Source of the DNA: Liopterus haemorrhoidalis
Lineage: Eukaryota; Arthropoda; Insecta; Coleoptera; Dytiscidae
DNA length: 64,000 nucleotides
Direction: 5' to 3'
NCBI GenBank assembly: GCA_963971575.1
Contig: OZ020611.1
Span: forward strand, 62,405,381 to 62,469,380
Made by a program: the position numbers and the translations under genes. The notes beneath the pieces were generated by a model. It was given only the letters and a program-made list of their open reading frames with translations. It made no database searches and had not been told where the DNA came from. Numbering within the stretch: the stretch's first letter is position 1; every line of letters begins with the position of its first letter. This document shows positions 10,401-22,136 of this stretch, piece by piece.

Positions 10401-10766
10401 AAACTTAGTTTTTATCTAAAATTTTCAATTTTCTTCAAGCTTATCTGAGGAGTTGCAGTTGGGGGCCAGAAATTTTTTTTCAATACTAACCTCTAACAAA
10501 GACAATGAAGAGATTCATATTTTAAATGATTTTGCACACTCTGTCCGCGCCTTAATAATTACATATATCATTCACAGGAACACCGAGAGCTGGTCCGGAC
10601 CCCGGTATATCAATAATTCCGGACCCGATGACATAATAAACAACGCGTAGGTATAAATAATTCTTTATTTTGATGTGCCCATTTTCATTAGGAAGCTAGT
10701 GACAAAAACGCCACAATGGGGCCCAAAATACAACTAAACACGAGGGATATTTTTTTTCAAGTTTCG
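10401..10766. other. Spacer, no gene seen
   Basis: Contains GAGCTGGTCCGGACCCCGG and AATTCCGGACCCGATG (10590-10630), which look like hAT-MITE interior, but neither terminal repeats nor a duplication could be paired. Confidence 0.4.
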
Positions 10767-11421
10767 TTAGGTTGGCAATGGAAACTCAGTTGCCATTGTT
10801 CAGCGGAGCTTGCGCAGTAGTGTTTAGCAGTCTATCTGTTCAAGCTTCCAACCGGTTCAGCCATTACGTGCCGTAGTTTTGATGTGAGCGTTGTTTTAAC
10901 ATGGCTACTACAATCGAAGATTCCGCTGCATGTAATATTCGCTCTGTGATGCAACAATGCGGCAGAAATTCATCGAGAATTGTGTATTGTGTATTATATG
11001 GGGAAAGCATTATAAGTGATAGTGCAGTGCGAAAATGGTGTAGGCGTTTTCGGGAAGGACGAACGTCCATGATGAAGTGAACAAAGTGATTCGTGAGAAC
11101 CGACGATTCACAATTCTTCAACTCTCTACGGATGTCTACGGTGAGCAATACAGAAAAAGGAGTCACCTGTTGACATCAAGCTTTGTCCTTCTTCATGACA
11201 ATGCACGACTTCATACCGCAGCACAAACAAATTAACTGTTCAAGAATTTCGGATGGGAGATATTCGGCCACCCGCCCTACAACCCGGGTTTGGCACCAAA
11301 TGATTTTAATTTGTGCACCAGGATGAAAGTGTGGTTGCGAAAAAGCAGTTCAGCACTAATGAGGAGCTGAAAACCAGTGTGCAAGATTGGCTGAGAACCC
11401 AGGCGGCAACATGATATGAGG
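10767..11421 (+). pseudogene. mariner transposase (DD34D), main part, broken
   Basis: TTAGGTTGGCAA at 10767 is a typical mariner 5' end. A start codon at 10901 begins MATTIEDSAACNIRSVMQQC; SDSAVRKWCRRFREGRTSMM is the HTH region, VIRENRRFTILQLS the linker, and a large deletion then leads to LLHDNARLHTAAQTN and FGWEIFGHPPYNPGLAPNDF, the second and third catalytic aspartates with 34 residues between them (DD34D). The first catalytic aspartate is lost with the deletion, and there are stops and frame changes. A hAT inserted at 11422-12692 separates it from its last exon-less piece at 12685. Confidence 0.82.
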
Positions 11422-11592
11422 AGGGTATACAGGCCCGCATACAGAAAATAATTTGGGTGGGGGGGTCAATTTAAAAAAATATCCGTAAAATAATACAAAT
11501 ATATTATTGTTTTTTTTACGGAGAGGAGTGGGCTCATATATATTTTAATTTTGATTATAATTTAATGTTTATTAATAAAAAAGGTGATTTTT

Positions 11593-11736
11593 ACCGACCG
11601 CCAACATATATAAGGGAGGTATTGAAATCATACCAATTTTGACGTTTCGAGATTTCGATGGATGGATCTCCACGAATTGAGGTCCCTACATAACGTTTTG
11701 ACTATTTTTAGCATGATGTCTGTCGGTCTGTCTGTC

Positions 11737-11771
<35 letters not shown>

Positions 11772-12580
11772 CCGTCTGTCCGTCTGTCTGTGTACACGTG
11801 CAGAGCAAATTCGGCTGAAAGGATTTTTATGAAACTTCATATTTAAGCTTCTGCCATCAATGGCACGAGTTGATCAACTTTTAGTAAAAATCGGTTGACT
11901 AAAAATGGGAGTTTACTCGTGTCGATTTTAAGATTTTTGCGAATATTTCACAACAGAAAAATATCTCGAAAAAATTTATTAAATAGAAGTTGCTATAAAA
12001 GCAATAACTAATAACTTTTATTTGAGACGATTTTTGTTGAAACGAAAAATTTCGAATAATTTCTGTAAAATTTTTCGAAATATTTTCCAAGTCTCAATTT
12101 TTTCATATTTATATGTAACGTTTCTATGGTCATGATAAATAATATCTCTGTTAGAAAATATTAGGCGAAGTTATTTCTACTCTGCTGGTATAGTGCGTTC
12201 GAAGGTGAGTTTGCAGTATAGCTCTTATGGAAAATGGGAGCGGTGTTGCCAAATGTTGTAAAAGTGTCAAATGTGTCAATTATAATAATATGAAAAACTC
12301 GTATGATTTACAAAAATCAACTCTTATAAAACTCAAAATAACACTTAACAAAAACAAATGGCCATTTGTAGAATACTGCGTCTTCACAGATCAGCGCGTT
12401 TTAGAGCTAGCAACGTCGACAAGCAAGAAAAGGATAGTGTCATTGTGTAAACCCATTAGAGAGTATGAAAAAGAACTACTTCATATGCCCTGTACTGCAA
12501 ACTCACCTTTGAACGCACTATAGAATGTATTTTATACAAGTACTTTTGATGGCGGTTGGTCCTGTGGTGGCCACAGCTGA
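11593..12580 (+). mobile_element. HINE-B copy 2
   Basis: 5' ACCGACCGCCAACATATATA after a T run, GTCT/GTCC tract at about 11718-11790, conserved body, inverted motif GATGGCGGTTGGT, hairpin CTGTGGTGGCCACAG and end at GCTGA before a T run. The related empty site at about 55945 shows insertion within a T tract without a clear duplication, as in Helentrons. A TA-MITE (12191-12520) has inserted into it. Confidence 0.88.
12189..12522. mobile_element. TA-flanked MITE (Tc1/mariner-type)
   Basis: Body 12191-12520 has 27-base terminal inverted repeats (TAGTGCGTTCGAAGGTGAGT..., one mismatch) and TA on both sides. Other HINE-B copies continue uninterrupted at this point (CTGCTGGAATGTATTTTATA), confirming the limits. 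The interior (AGCGGTGTTG, AAATGTTGTAAAAGTGTCAA) is shared with the MITE at 17107-17484. The open frame across it is probably incidental. Confidence 0.9.
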
Positions 12581-12684
12581 TTTTTTATTTTCATTTGCTT
12601 AGTTTTTATTAAATAAGTATATGATTTTTCCGTTCCTGGGGGGGGGATCTGGACCCGAGTACCACCCCCTTATGTGCGAGCCTG

Positions 12685-12780
12685 AGGGTATACAAAAACT
12701 GGTTTCCCGTTACGACAAAGGCCTTAATTTTAGTGGCGACTACTTTGAAAATTTAAATGTATGTGTAACTCTTGTGTATA
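12685..12780 (+). pseudogene. mariner transposase C-terminus, separated piece
   Basis: Reads EGIQKLVSRYDKGLNFSGDY followed by FENLN, the conserved end of mariner transposases (E-G-I-x-K-L-V-x-R-Y-D-K-C-L-N-x-x-G-D-Y). It continues exactly where the piece ending at 11421 stops, across the hAT and its AGGGTATA duplication. No matching 3' TTAGGTTGGC-type end was found, so the right end is lost. Confidence 0.85.
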
Positions 12781-13680
12781 TTAAAACTTTTCTTATTACC
12801 CTTGTTTGTTTTTATTAACTCAATAGATCTTGAAAAAAAATAGCCCTCGTACATAAACAAAGTGTGCAGTCAAATTGGGTTCGGTGCCCAGACCTATAAA
12901 CACCAATATTACGTATTATAACTACCGACAACGAAATTAAAGTAATAATAATATATAATAAAATTGAATAGTGATTTGTAAAAAAAAAACAGAGTCCAGT
13001 CCCGTATCCTGCAGTTTCCCCCAGCCCTGCAGTTTCCCGGGCCCCGGTAATTTGTATCAACTTCCCCTGTTTCACAACGCCCCTGATCATTCAGATACAG
13101 TCTAAAGACATCCATGTCTTTTGTATACATTTATTTCTTTTTGAACAATCAAAACTTTGAAACACTGCAGACCTCTGTAAGTCCGCATATCAATATATAC
13201 CAATCTTAACAACAACAAAAATATTTTTAGACTTTAAAACAAAAACATTGTTTAAAAATATTATCAGTTCATAATTTATCAAGTGTCTATTCAAATATAC
13301 TAATTACATTACGTAACATTCAAAACAATATTTAAATTCATTTTAAACATACAAATATATGATAAGTTAAAACAATCGCATTTTTCCAACAATGAAAACA
13401 AACTGAAGATTGTCACATGTCTGACACGAGACGTAACGGAATTTTCCATGTGGGGACTTAGCGATCAACGAGCGAAGAACCTCCCGAGGTCCGCGTACCC
13501 CGAACCCCCCACAAGCTGGTGATGCGACGAGAATGCGATAACAAGCAACGTCTACAAAATCACCGTCAACAGGGGTCCGAAAAAATTTAATATTGACGCA
13601 AATAACATCGTACAGAAATTTTTTGTATTGAAATTATCAATTAGATAACCAATAAGTGTTGTGGTGTGGTTTTATAAATA
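12781..13680. other. Spacer, no gene seen
   Basis: CAGGGGCGTTGTGAAACAGG on the minus strand near 13085 looks like a hAT terminus with GC-rich subterminal sequence, but its partner is not visible. AT-rich DNA follows, then a mixed-composition stretch (13440-13560) without recognisable coding. Confidence 0.4.
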
Positions 13681-14674
13681 AAAATTGATGTGAAGTGTGA
13701 ATTTTCACACATTTCAGGGTTTTGCAGGTATTTAGTAAGTGAATGATGATTATTTGGGATGCCAAAACAAATTTTATCTCAAAATATTTTTTTATGAATT
13801 TTAAATCGAATGCCTATTACCATTATTTAAGTTTTTAAAGATGTGCAGTATTTTTTTTTTATATATCAAGGTTCATTAAGATTTTGAAAATTGCGCCTAT
13901 GGCTTCCATTGGTTGTTTTTAGTCATAGCTCCTCCCCTTTGATTTCGTGTACATTCAAATATATAATTAAATTATAATTTCAACAATTTCCACTGGTTAT
14001 TAAATTTACGCTATTAAAAATTAAATGCAACAATTGCCAAAATATAATTAAAATTTTGAAAAAATAATTTAAACAATATAAAAATGCAAAAAAAAATAAA
14101 AAATAATATTGTCTCCTCACGTAGGACTCGAACATGAGTCCGAATATGAATTCTTGGGCAGAACGCAAGTATCTTAGCCACAGCACCAAGAAACACGTTA
14201 CTGTTTAGAGTATTATATAACTATAAGTTGTCAACATTATTAGCAAAAAAACACAAATAATGCTTTTTTTTCCAAAAACATAATCTGATCAAAAATTCCT
14301 GTTGAACTATTCCGGTTCACACCAATGTACATTACTTAGAATTTTTTCAGATTTTTAGTTTAAACCATCTGGGCTACAGGGTGTGGGACAAATTTTTTTT
14401 TGCACAATATTGGCAAAAATCGCTTCAAAATAATTTATTTTGCAAAAATAAAAATTTGATCGTTAATCCACGTACCAAGGGCTTTCATTTGATACCCTAC
14501 TCAGAATTAAAAAAAAATATTTTTTTTTTCGATGAGCACATATTTGTTTATATTTTTAGGGGGATATGTTTTTTAGATGTTTTAGTATTTTTCCTATGTG
14601 CGGGTCAAAGAGTTGTATAAGCATGCCAAATTTCAACTCTCTAGGTTTAGCCGTTTGGCTACAATTTTTACCGA

Positions 14675-14748
<74 letters not shown>

Positions 14749-14795
14749 GACAAAATGACGGTATAAGGGTTTTTTGGTCATACCTACAAAACCCT
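13681..14795 (-). mobile_element. HINE-A copy 1 (tRNA-like block type 1)
   Basis: Read on the minus strand: 5' AGGGTTTTGTAGGTAT, TGACCAAAAAACCC, a GTCT tract of about 19 units (14675-14749), the conserved body (GGCATGCTTATACAACTCT; GTGAACCGGAATAGT), a tRNA-like block at about 14116-14192, an AT-rich stretch, the inverted ATACCTGCAAAACCCT, then the hairpin GTGTGAAAATTCACAC and end CTTCACATCAATTTT. The block has B box GTTCGAGTCC and an A-box-like TGGCTAAGATACTTG in sense orientation. It abuts copy 2 directly, head to tail. Confidence 0.85.
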
Positions 14796-15639
14796 AAAAA
14801 TTGATGTGAAGTGTGAATATTCACACATTTCAGGGTTTCGCAGGTATATAATAAGTGAAGGCGGTATGCTGAGTGTGTAGGACAAATTTTACTTTGTAGT
14901 AATCACGACAAAATGAACGATATATTTAAAATAATTTATACGTCTGTTAATCATATAATAAGACTGGTTATTAAATTTACGCTCATAAAAATTAAATACA
15001 ACATTTGTCAAAATATAACTAGAATTTTGACAAAATAATTTCAACATTATAAAAATGCAAAAAGAAAACAGAAAAAATAAAACTCACTCCGTACTCGAAC
15101 TCGAAACCCTTCGTTTTCCAGCCAGTTTAAGAGCGCTCTAACGCATGTAGCCATCGCACGCTATGAATGTGAGTGTCTTACATTGGTATAACTTTTGTAC
15201 TTTGTGAACCAAAAACTACAAAAAATGCGTTATTTTCCAAAAACATAATCTGATCAAAAATTCATGTTGTACTATTTCGGTTCACACCAATATACATTAC
15301 TTAGAATTTTTTTAGATTTTTAGTTTAAACCATCTGGGCTACAGGGTGTGGGACAAAATTTTTTTTGCACATTTTTGGCAAAAATCGTTTCAAAATAATT
15401 TATTTTGCAAAAATAAAAATTTGATCGTTAATCCACGTCCTAAGGGCTTTCATTTGATACCCTTCTCAGAATTTAAAAAAAATATTTTTGTTTTCGATGA
15501 GCACATATTTGTTTATATTTTTAGGGGGGTATGTTTTTTAGACGGTTTATTATTTTTCCTATGTGCGGGTCAAAGAGTTGTATAAGCATGCCAAATTTCA
15601 ACTCTCTAGGTTTAGCCGTTTGGCTACAATTTTTACCGA

Positions 15640-15701
<62 letters not shown>

Positions 15702-15750
15702 GACAAATTGACGGTATAAGGGTTTTTTGGTCATACCTACAAAACCCTAA
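14796..15750 (-). mobile_element. HINE-A copy 2 (tRNA-like block type 2)
   Basis: Same architecture as copy 1, sharing its last bases with it (ACCCTAAAAATTGATG junction). The GTCT tract is about 15 units (15641-15702). The tRNA-like block (about 15085-15165) differs from copy 1 and matches the inverted copy at 39898-40809. The 3'-side sequence, AGTGAAGGCGGTATGCTGAG, also differs from other copies. Confidence 0.85.
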
Positions 15751-16133
15751 AAAGCGGAATAAAAATTTCATTAAGTAATTAACGATCTTTGTAGATAATT
15801 GCTATTTGTTACTACAGTAATCATAATTCTGTCAACCAGAAGCTGAAGCTTACTTCCATACAAATATTATAAAAGCATAGAGCAAAAAGTAAATCTTTTT
15901 CGGCCTAGACCGATTCGCTTACTTTTTTAGCCGCTAGATGTGTCAAATTTCTTAAATTACAAGATCTCCATGGTTACACAGAAACAACTGCCAGTCAAAC
16001 ATTTATAATTGTAATAATTGTTCAATAACCATAAATTATCCAATGTAAATAAATAAATTTAATTTTTCTAATATAAATAACTTTTGGTCGCCCAAAAAAT
16101 AAACCACACTAACGACATATTAGGGTGCCCTTT
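15751..16133. other. AT-rich spacer, no gene seen
   Basis: No coding or terminal structures recognised. CGATTCGCTTACTTTTTTAG near 15910 has no partner. Confidence 0.5.
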
Positions 16134-17796
16134 AGGGTTTTGTAGAACCACCAAAAAACCCTTATAACGTCACTAATATGTCTGTCTATCTCTATGGTAG
16201 AAATTGTAGCCAAACGGCTGAACATAAAATGTTGAAATTTGGCATGCTTATACAACTCTTTGACCAACATATAGGAAAAATATGGAGATTTAAAAAAACA
16301 CATCACGGGTATAATATAAACAAATAAGTAGTACAACTGAAAAAAATAATATATTTTTTTAAAATTTTGATTGGGGTATCAAATGAAACCTCGAATGCGT
16401 GAATAAACATGCAAATTTTTATTTTTGAAAAATCAATTTTTTTATGGGATTTTCTAAAACAGGGGTTGATCTAAAAACCTAAAAAAGAATACAAAATGTA
16501 TAATAATAGGAACCGGAATAGTTTAATATAAATGTTTGTATTTCAGATGAGTTTTTCGAAAAATATAGTGCCGTCTTTTTGTGCCGTTGTAATTAATAAT
16601 TATTATTTTTTTAAAATTTATTGTGTGGTCAGACATAGATTAAGGAACGGAAAGTAGTTTATTTAAATATCTTTATTTTAACAACGAGTCGGTCCAAAAA
16701 TGTACTAAAAAAATTCTATCCCTCACCCGTTAACCCAAAGGGGTTAAACCAAAAATCTGAAAAATTTATAAGAAATGTACATTAATCTGAACTGGAAATG
16801 TACGAAAGAAATTTTTGATCAGATTGAGTTTTTGGAAAATATTGCAGTTGTTATGTTTTTGACAAAATTAATTTTAAAATTCATGGCTAAAATATGACTA
16901 ACAATGTTATGTACTTTTGTATTTATTGCTAAGGTAGTGTGTCTTCTTTTAAAATTAGAAATGTGATAAAAACAGCTGAGAATCGAGTTCTTGTGTGTAA
17001 GGAGCCTACAGACAGACCACCTACTTTTATACGCCATGGTTTGACCTTTTGTTTGAGTTAGTTAAGTATTTTGTTTTTAAGGTATGAAATAAGAATAAAT
17101 CATTTTTATAATCCGTTCAAACGTTAGAACGAAGTATTGATCTTAACCGGAATGGAAGCGGTGTTGTCAAATGTTGTAAAAGTGTCAATGTATATCAATG
17201 AACCCAAATATTATGTAGAATTTGATGTTCTTTTGTTTTTAATTCATTGAAAACTAAATAGAAAAAGTATCGGAGACTCGTGTGCTTTACAACAATCAGG
17301 TAACATGGAACAAAAATGAATAGCTATTTGTAGAATACCGTCTCTTCATAGATCAGCGCGTTTTACAGCCGGCAACGTTGCCTAGAAAGGAAAGGGTAGG
17401 GTTATTAGGAGAACCCATTAGAGAGTATGAAAAAGAACAACTCCATTTACCCTGGACTGTATTCAAACGTTTGAACGGGCTATGGTAGTGAAATACTTAT
17501 AAATCAAATAACGCATTGTTAATAGTGAGAAATACGGAATTAAAATTAAAAAAAAAGCCATTTATATCAATAAATTAAATTATATTTCTTATTAATTTAA
17601 TGAACACTTGGGATTTTATAATTTAAATTTTGTGATGAAATTTTCGCAAATTACTTAAATTTAGCTTAAAAAAATTAAATTGAGACTCTTAGTACTCAAA
17701 TAACGAATAAAAATGTTTTTCTTTTGGCTTCTTACGCTTATTAAATACCTACAAAACTCTGAAATGTGTGAAAATTCACACTTCACTTTTTACTTT
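16134..17796 (+). mobile_element. Long diverged HINE-A relative
   Basis: Starts AGGGTTTTGTAGAACCACCA with a short GTCT tract (about 16181-16192), passes through GGCATGCTTATACAACTCT and the twofold GATCAGATT body, and ends with ATACCTACAAAACTCTGAAA, hairpin GTGTGAAAATTCACAC and CTTCAC. It is about 1.29 kb without the MITE nested at 17109-17482 and has no tRNA-like block. Related copies lie at 37599-39893 and 60085-63295. Confidence 0.78.
17107..17484. mobile_element. TA-MITE, second copy
   Basis: Body about 17109-17482 has inverted ends around CCGTTCAAACGTT, with the interior AGCGGTGTTGTCAAATGTTG shared with the MITE at 12191-12520. The related HINE-A at 63200-63225 keeps the unoccupied site (AAATCATTTATAGTAATG). 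The right-hand TA appears mutated to TG. Confidence 0.7.
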
Positions 17797-19215
17797 GGTT
17801 TTTCTAACTAATTGACAATTAAAACATTGCAAAAATGTACATGTAATAGGTACTATTTCCAAAAATGTGAAATGTGTAAATTAATAAATAAATATTATGC
17901 AAAAAGTTACGTTTAATAATGTAACCATTTTCTATGGAACAACTATGTCTACGTGACTATTTTATATGTTTTTAGAAAACTAATTGTTGCAACAAGTTTG
18001 AATAATATTTTCTTTACTAATGTAATAATTGTGTTAATTTTTTTATGTTTGTGGACGTTAGAAATGGTTTAAGTGAATATAATATATAATATTCAGCCAT
18101 ATAAACAATTTCATCCTGCAATGCGCGGCGAATACCCTATTCGCCAGAATTACATCGAAAGTGTCGATGTAATTCTTCCTACCTCTGCTCTAATTCTGGC
18201 TTTTAAATCTAATAAACGCTTTTTTTACATAAAACTGAAGTTTTATTTAAATGCCAGATTTTACTTATATACATTTTTCTCGAAAATTTTATTATGTAAC
18301 CTGCCAATTGTTTTAATGTTATCTGACACTACCGATAGAGGCGCCACTGCATTGTACATCATGGCTGACGCAGATAGGATATTTTTGACAGGTTCAATGG
18401 TACCTTCATGTGATATTTATTGAAATTAATTTATTAATCAATATGAGGGTTGCGTTAAATGAAATTTTCCGTTTTCTCAGTGCCCAAGTAACCTCTAGGG
18501 TTATAATTGAAGGTAATAAGGCTTTTTTGCCACGTTTCGGAACACGATGAAAACTTAGTTCTCTAACACGACATAATTTTGCATTGCAAACATAAACACA
18601 ACAGTTCACGTTGCATTTAATTTTCCTTGCAATTTTAAAGACATTTTTTAAAAACTCGCTATGAAAACAACAGTAAACAAACTCGACTATCCTTCACCTG
18701 TCAGTTTCTCAAAATCTTACTAGAGGCGCTTCAGTTATTGTCAGTTGACAATACTACCCGAAGTAAAAAGTCTTGTTGATTCCAAACATTGAAATTGACA
18801 AAAATTGAAAAATGACACATGTTGCTATTTGAAAAAATAAGCACCTTCTAGCAAGTAACTTTTCTCTTTTTTTTTAAAATTCAATAATAAAAATATATAT
18901 ATAGCCACGTTGCATTATTTTTTCCTCTCCTTGGAAAATGTAAAACTGACGTGAGATGTTAGTTGACATTAATATATTTGACAGTACTATCAACACGTAT
19001 TTCATGAAGAGCACGCCATCTGATCCCCACAAAAAGGTAGCTTAGGCCCCCCAAAATTTTTATCTCTCTCTAGGTTTCAAAATTATTATCGCTTCTAGGC
19101 TCCAAAACTTTTCGCGTTAGTTTTAGTTTAAGTCAAAAAAATTTCAGTAGTGTTTTAGACCAGCAATTACCAAATAAGGCGAAACATGTTAGTTCTTTCC
19201 AAATTGACAGCAAAA
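17797..19215. other. AT-rich spacer with one perfect hairpin
   Basis: The only notable structure is the hairpin at 18147-18175. A 116-codon plus-strand frame (18073-18423) runs through it, but its composition is unremarkable and no family motif is visible. GTAGCTTAGGCCCCCCAAAA near 19037 looks like MITE interior. Confidence 0.45.
18147..18175. repeat. Perfect 12-bp stem hairpin
   Basis: GAATTACATCGA is followed after five bases (AAGTG) by its exact reverse complement TCGATGTAATTC. Purpose unknown; it could be the centre of a small palindromic repeat. Confidence 0.8.
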
Positions 19216-19335
19216 CCTGTTGTGCGGATATTTTTGCGGATGCGGATCGGATGCGGATTTATTATTTACAAAAGTTGCGGATGAGGATCGGATGCGGAAA
19301 CACAAAAGCTTATCCGCGCAGGGCTCTAGTAATTA
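19216..19335. mobile_element. GCGGAT-rich hAT-like MITE
   Basis: Iterated GCGGATGCGGATCGGATGCG lies between TTGTGCGGATA on the left and TATCCGCGCAGGGCTCT-like sequence on the right (here TTATCCGCGCAGGGCTCTAG), an imperfect inverted pair. No clean 8-bp duplication was found, so the limits are approximate. Confidence 0.5.
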
Positions 19336-19925
19336 CCTGCTCAGCGTTTCGCTCGTTAAACAGTCAAAAATAATTTCTTATATCTCCAAAAACTCCATGC
19401 ACGTAATTTTTGCATACACAGTTATATCCTCAGTCTAGATTATAAGTATTACGGGCCTGTTCCTGATATATACAAAACCTTAATATCTGAATCCTATCCT
19501 GAACTTTAAACATTAATATTTAAAAGCAGTTAGAAATAAACTTAACCGCTGAACTGATCGTCTGATGTTTACAATAATACAATCTATTGGTGATTCTATT
19601 AATCTACAAACCATTATTATCATGACAATGCTGTATTTATTCCATGATAAAATACTATCAGATAATGAAATACAAACACTCAATATGCATCAGAATAAAT
19701 TGAGTCAGGGCGCAACGCAGATCGACGCTTCTTTCATTGGGGCATGGCTCTACACCAATGAGGTTACGGCGTCGGGACGCCTAGCCTATTTGTAAGAATA
19801 GAATGGCGTCGCTCACTTTCCGCAACAAGAAAAATTAAAACAGCCAGAAAATGCTATTATGTTCTCATAATAATAAAATATTAATGAGGATTAAGAACAA
19901 CAGTAAAATAAAATTGTTGTCAACT
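19336..19925. other. Spacer, no gene seen
   Basis: AT-rich with a mixed stretch (19705-19810: GCGCAACGCAGATCGACGCT, then ATGAGGTTACGGCGTCGGGA) that is not recognised. Confidence 0.4.
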
Positions 19926-20600
19926 ACAAATTCTCATGCATTTCAGAATTTCGTAGCTACGAGGGCTACCTTTCAAGTTTTTACAAAAACTAAGAAAGAA
20001 AAAAATTTTTTGGAACAAACTGTTTAATTGCTTTTTAAAATATTTACCTTTAAGATTTATACACTTTTGCAAGCGTTCAAACCAATTCTCGAAAAAAAAA
20101 TCCACTCTGAAGTTGGTACCTCAAAAACATTGTTTTCGAAGGTTTCAAAAGCTTCTTGATGGGATGAAAATCGCTGTCCACGCATTTTTTGTTTGACATT
20201 AGGGGATAAATCAGGTGAATACGGGCAATGAGACATTAATTCGATGTTTTTCTCCTTCAAAAAATCAATTGTTTGACGTACTGTGGGAACTTGCATTGTC
20301 ATGATGAAGAATGATGCGACGTTTTTGGTTGTTTTTCCTGATTTTATCGGTGACTTCTGGCACACAAATTGTTGTATACCATTCAGCATTAACTGTGCTC
20401 CGATCCTCTAAAGGAATGGTTGCGACATGTCCAGTACAACCGAAGAAACAAGCGATTTTCTTGGAAGTGCTTCGTGAACGAACAACTTTTGTACATTTCG
20501 GTTCATCTTGGAAGACCAAAACAGTAGATTGTTGTTTAATTTCCGGTTCATATGAATAAATCCAAGTTTCGTCACCTGTAACGATGTTGTATACGGATTT
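19926..20600 (-). pseudogene. mariner transposase (DD34D) fragment
   Basis: On the minus strand: VTGDETWIYSYEPEIKQQST (first catalytic D), VFQDEPKCTKVVRSRSTSKK, IPLEDRSTVNAEWYTTICVP, HHDNASSHS (second D), IDFLKEKNIELMSHCPYSPD, VKQKMRGQRFSSHQEAFETF, RLQKCINLKGKYF. These are mariner landmarks in order. The third aspartate segment lacks the usual D-F-x-L-F after S-P-D-L-S-P-N, so a short deletion removed the catalytic residue. The N-terminal HTH domain is absent; sequence upstream of 20600 belongs to another repeat. Frame changes occur near 20310. GTAGCTACGAGGGCTACC near 19955 may be the 3' end. Confidence 0.85.
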
Positions 20601-20619
20601 TACAGTGACTAGGTTGAAT

Positions 20620-20815
20620 TTTTATTTTATTTTTAAAACCTAATTATATGTCCAGCCGTTTTTACGCGAATCTCGGACAAACAGACAGACAAAAATTGTT
20701 TTTTTTTGCGGGTAATGCCTCATAATCATCTGAAACGTGTAGAAACCAAATATGAGGGCAAAAAATTAAAAAAACAGATATAGGCTCTAATTTTATTAAT
20801 ATAGATTTATTTATT
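20620..20815 (-). repeat. Dispersed repeat, family E
   Basis: Minus-strand reading: CTATATTAATAAAATTAGAG, TATTTGGTTTCTACACGTTT, CAGATGATTATGAGG, GTCTGTCTGTTTGTCCGAGA, ACGGCTGGACATATA. The same order occurs at 32073-33595, where it is interrupted by the TA element 32164-33484; a partial copy lies near 29150-29220. It also carries a short GTCT tract. Confidence 0.7.
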
Positions 20816-21021
20816 AATAAAAAGTCTATTAAATAAAAATTTCAAATATTTTGTATAAATATATTTATTAATGTTAAAGATTACTATAATCTGTCTCAAT
20901 TTGTAATACGAAACTAGATCTGGTTACTTTGGTGACTGTTGTGGTGTAAACAGACTTTGGCGTATCCGTGTGAACCAATACTATGATAATATTATAAATG
21001 TATTGTCAATATACAACATAA

Positions 21022-22034
21022 AAAATTGATGTGAAGTGTGAATTTTCACACATTGCAGGGTTTTGCAGGTATTTAATAACTGAATGATGATTATTTGGGA
21101 TGCCAAAACAAATTTTATGTCAAAATATTTTTTTATGAATTTTAATTCGAATGCCTAATACCATTATTTAAGTTTCTAAATATGTGCAGTATTTTTTTTA
21201 CATAGCAAGGTTCATTAAGATTTTGAAAATTGCGCCTATGGCTTCTATTGGTTGCTTAAATCATTAGCCACGCCCTCTGATTTCGTATACATCAAACAGA
21301 ATTAAATTATAATTTCAACACTTCCCACTGGTTATTAAATTTACGCTTTTAAAAATTATATGCAACATTTGCCAAAATATAGCTAGAATTTTTACTGTTA
21401 AATTTTTTAATTTTTAATATTAAATAATTTAAACAAAAGAAAACTGCAAAAAAAAAAAAAAAATTAAAATTGACAGGATTCGAACTCTAGTTTGCAAGTT
21501 AACTGTGTTTAGCAAATTAGAAAACCAATGACTAAACACACATCGCTATCAGCGCTGACGTCTGAACTTGGTTACATAGCGAATTAAATATTTAACATAT
21601 TTTGGTTAAAAACACAAAAAATGCATTATTTTCTGAAAACATAATCTGATCAAAAATTCCTGTTGTACTATTCCGGTTCACACCAATATACATTACTTAG
21701 AATTTTTTCACATTTTTAGTTTAATCCATCTGGGCTACAGGGTGTGGGACAAAAATTTTTTTGCACAATTTTGGCAAAAATCTCGTCAAAATAATTTATT
21801 TTGCAAAAATAAAATTTTGATCGTTAATCCACGTACTAAGGGCTTTCATTTGTACCCTACTCAGAATTTAAAAAAAATATTTTTTTTTTCGATGAGCACA
21901 TATTTGTTTATATTTTTAGGGGGATATGTTTTTTAGATGTTTTAGTATTTTTCCTATGTGCGGGTCAAAAAGTTGTACAATCATGCCAAATTTCAACTCT
22001 CTAGGTTTAGCCGTTTGACTACAATTTTTACCGA

Positions 22035-22088
<54 letters not shown>

Positions 22089-22136
22089 GACAAAATGACG
22101 GTATAAGGGTTTTTTGGTCATACCTACAAAACCCTA
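21022..22136 (-). mobile_element. HINE-A copy 3 (tRNA-like block type 3)
   Basis: Full HINE-A with all parts in order on the minus strand. GTCT tract about 14 units (22035-22089). The tRNA-like block (about 21475-21565) has B box GAGTTCGAATCC and a weak A box; it matches the block in the copy at 51408-52507 but not those of other copies. It ends at the hairpin GTGTGAAAATTCACAC near 21045. Confidence 0.87.

Larger units (their letters stand above)
11422..12692. mobile_element. hAT MITE splitting the mariner
   Basis: Body 11430-12684 runs from CAGGCCCGCATACAG to TGTGCGAGCCTG with exact 8-bp duplication AGGGTATA on both sides (11422-11429 and 12685-12692), inside the mariner coding frame. An uninterrupted related copy lies at 55825-56105 on the other strand, showing that 11593-12580 (HINE-B) is a later insertion. 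Confidence 0.9.

Noticed and set aside
12815..13130. Overlapping 73- and 91-codon frames with GRAGGNCRIRDWT-like sequence
   Set aside because: Both are readings of a GC-rich hAT-like terminus and an adjacent AT-rich stretch; no protein family fits.
18073..18423. 116-codon frame as a gene
   Set aside because: No recognisable motif, AT-driven composition, and it runs through a perfect hairpin; treated as incidental.
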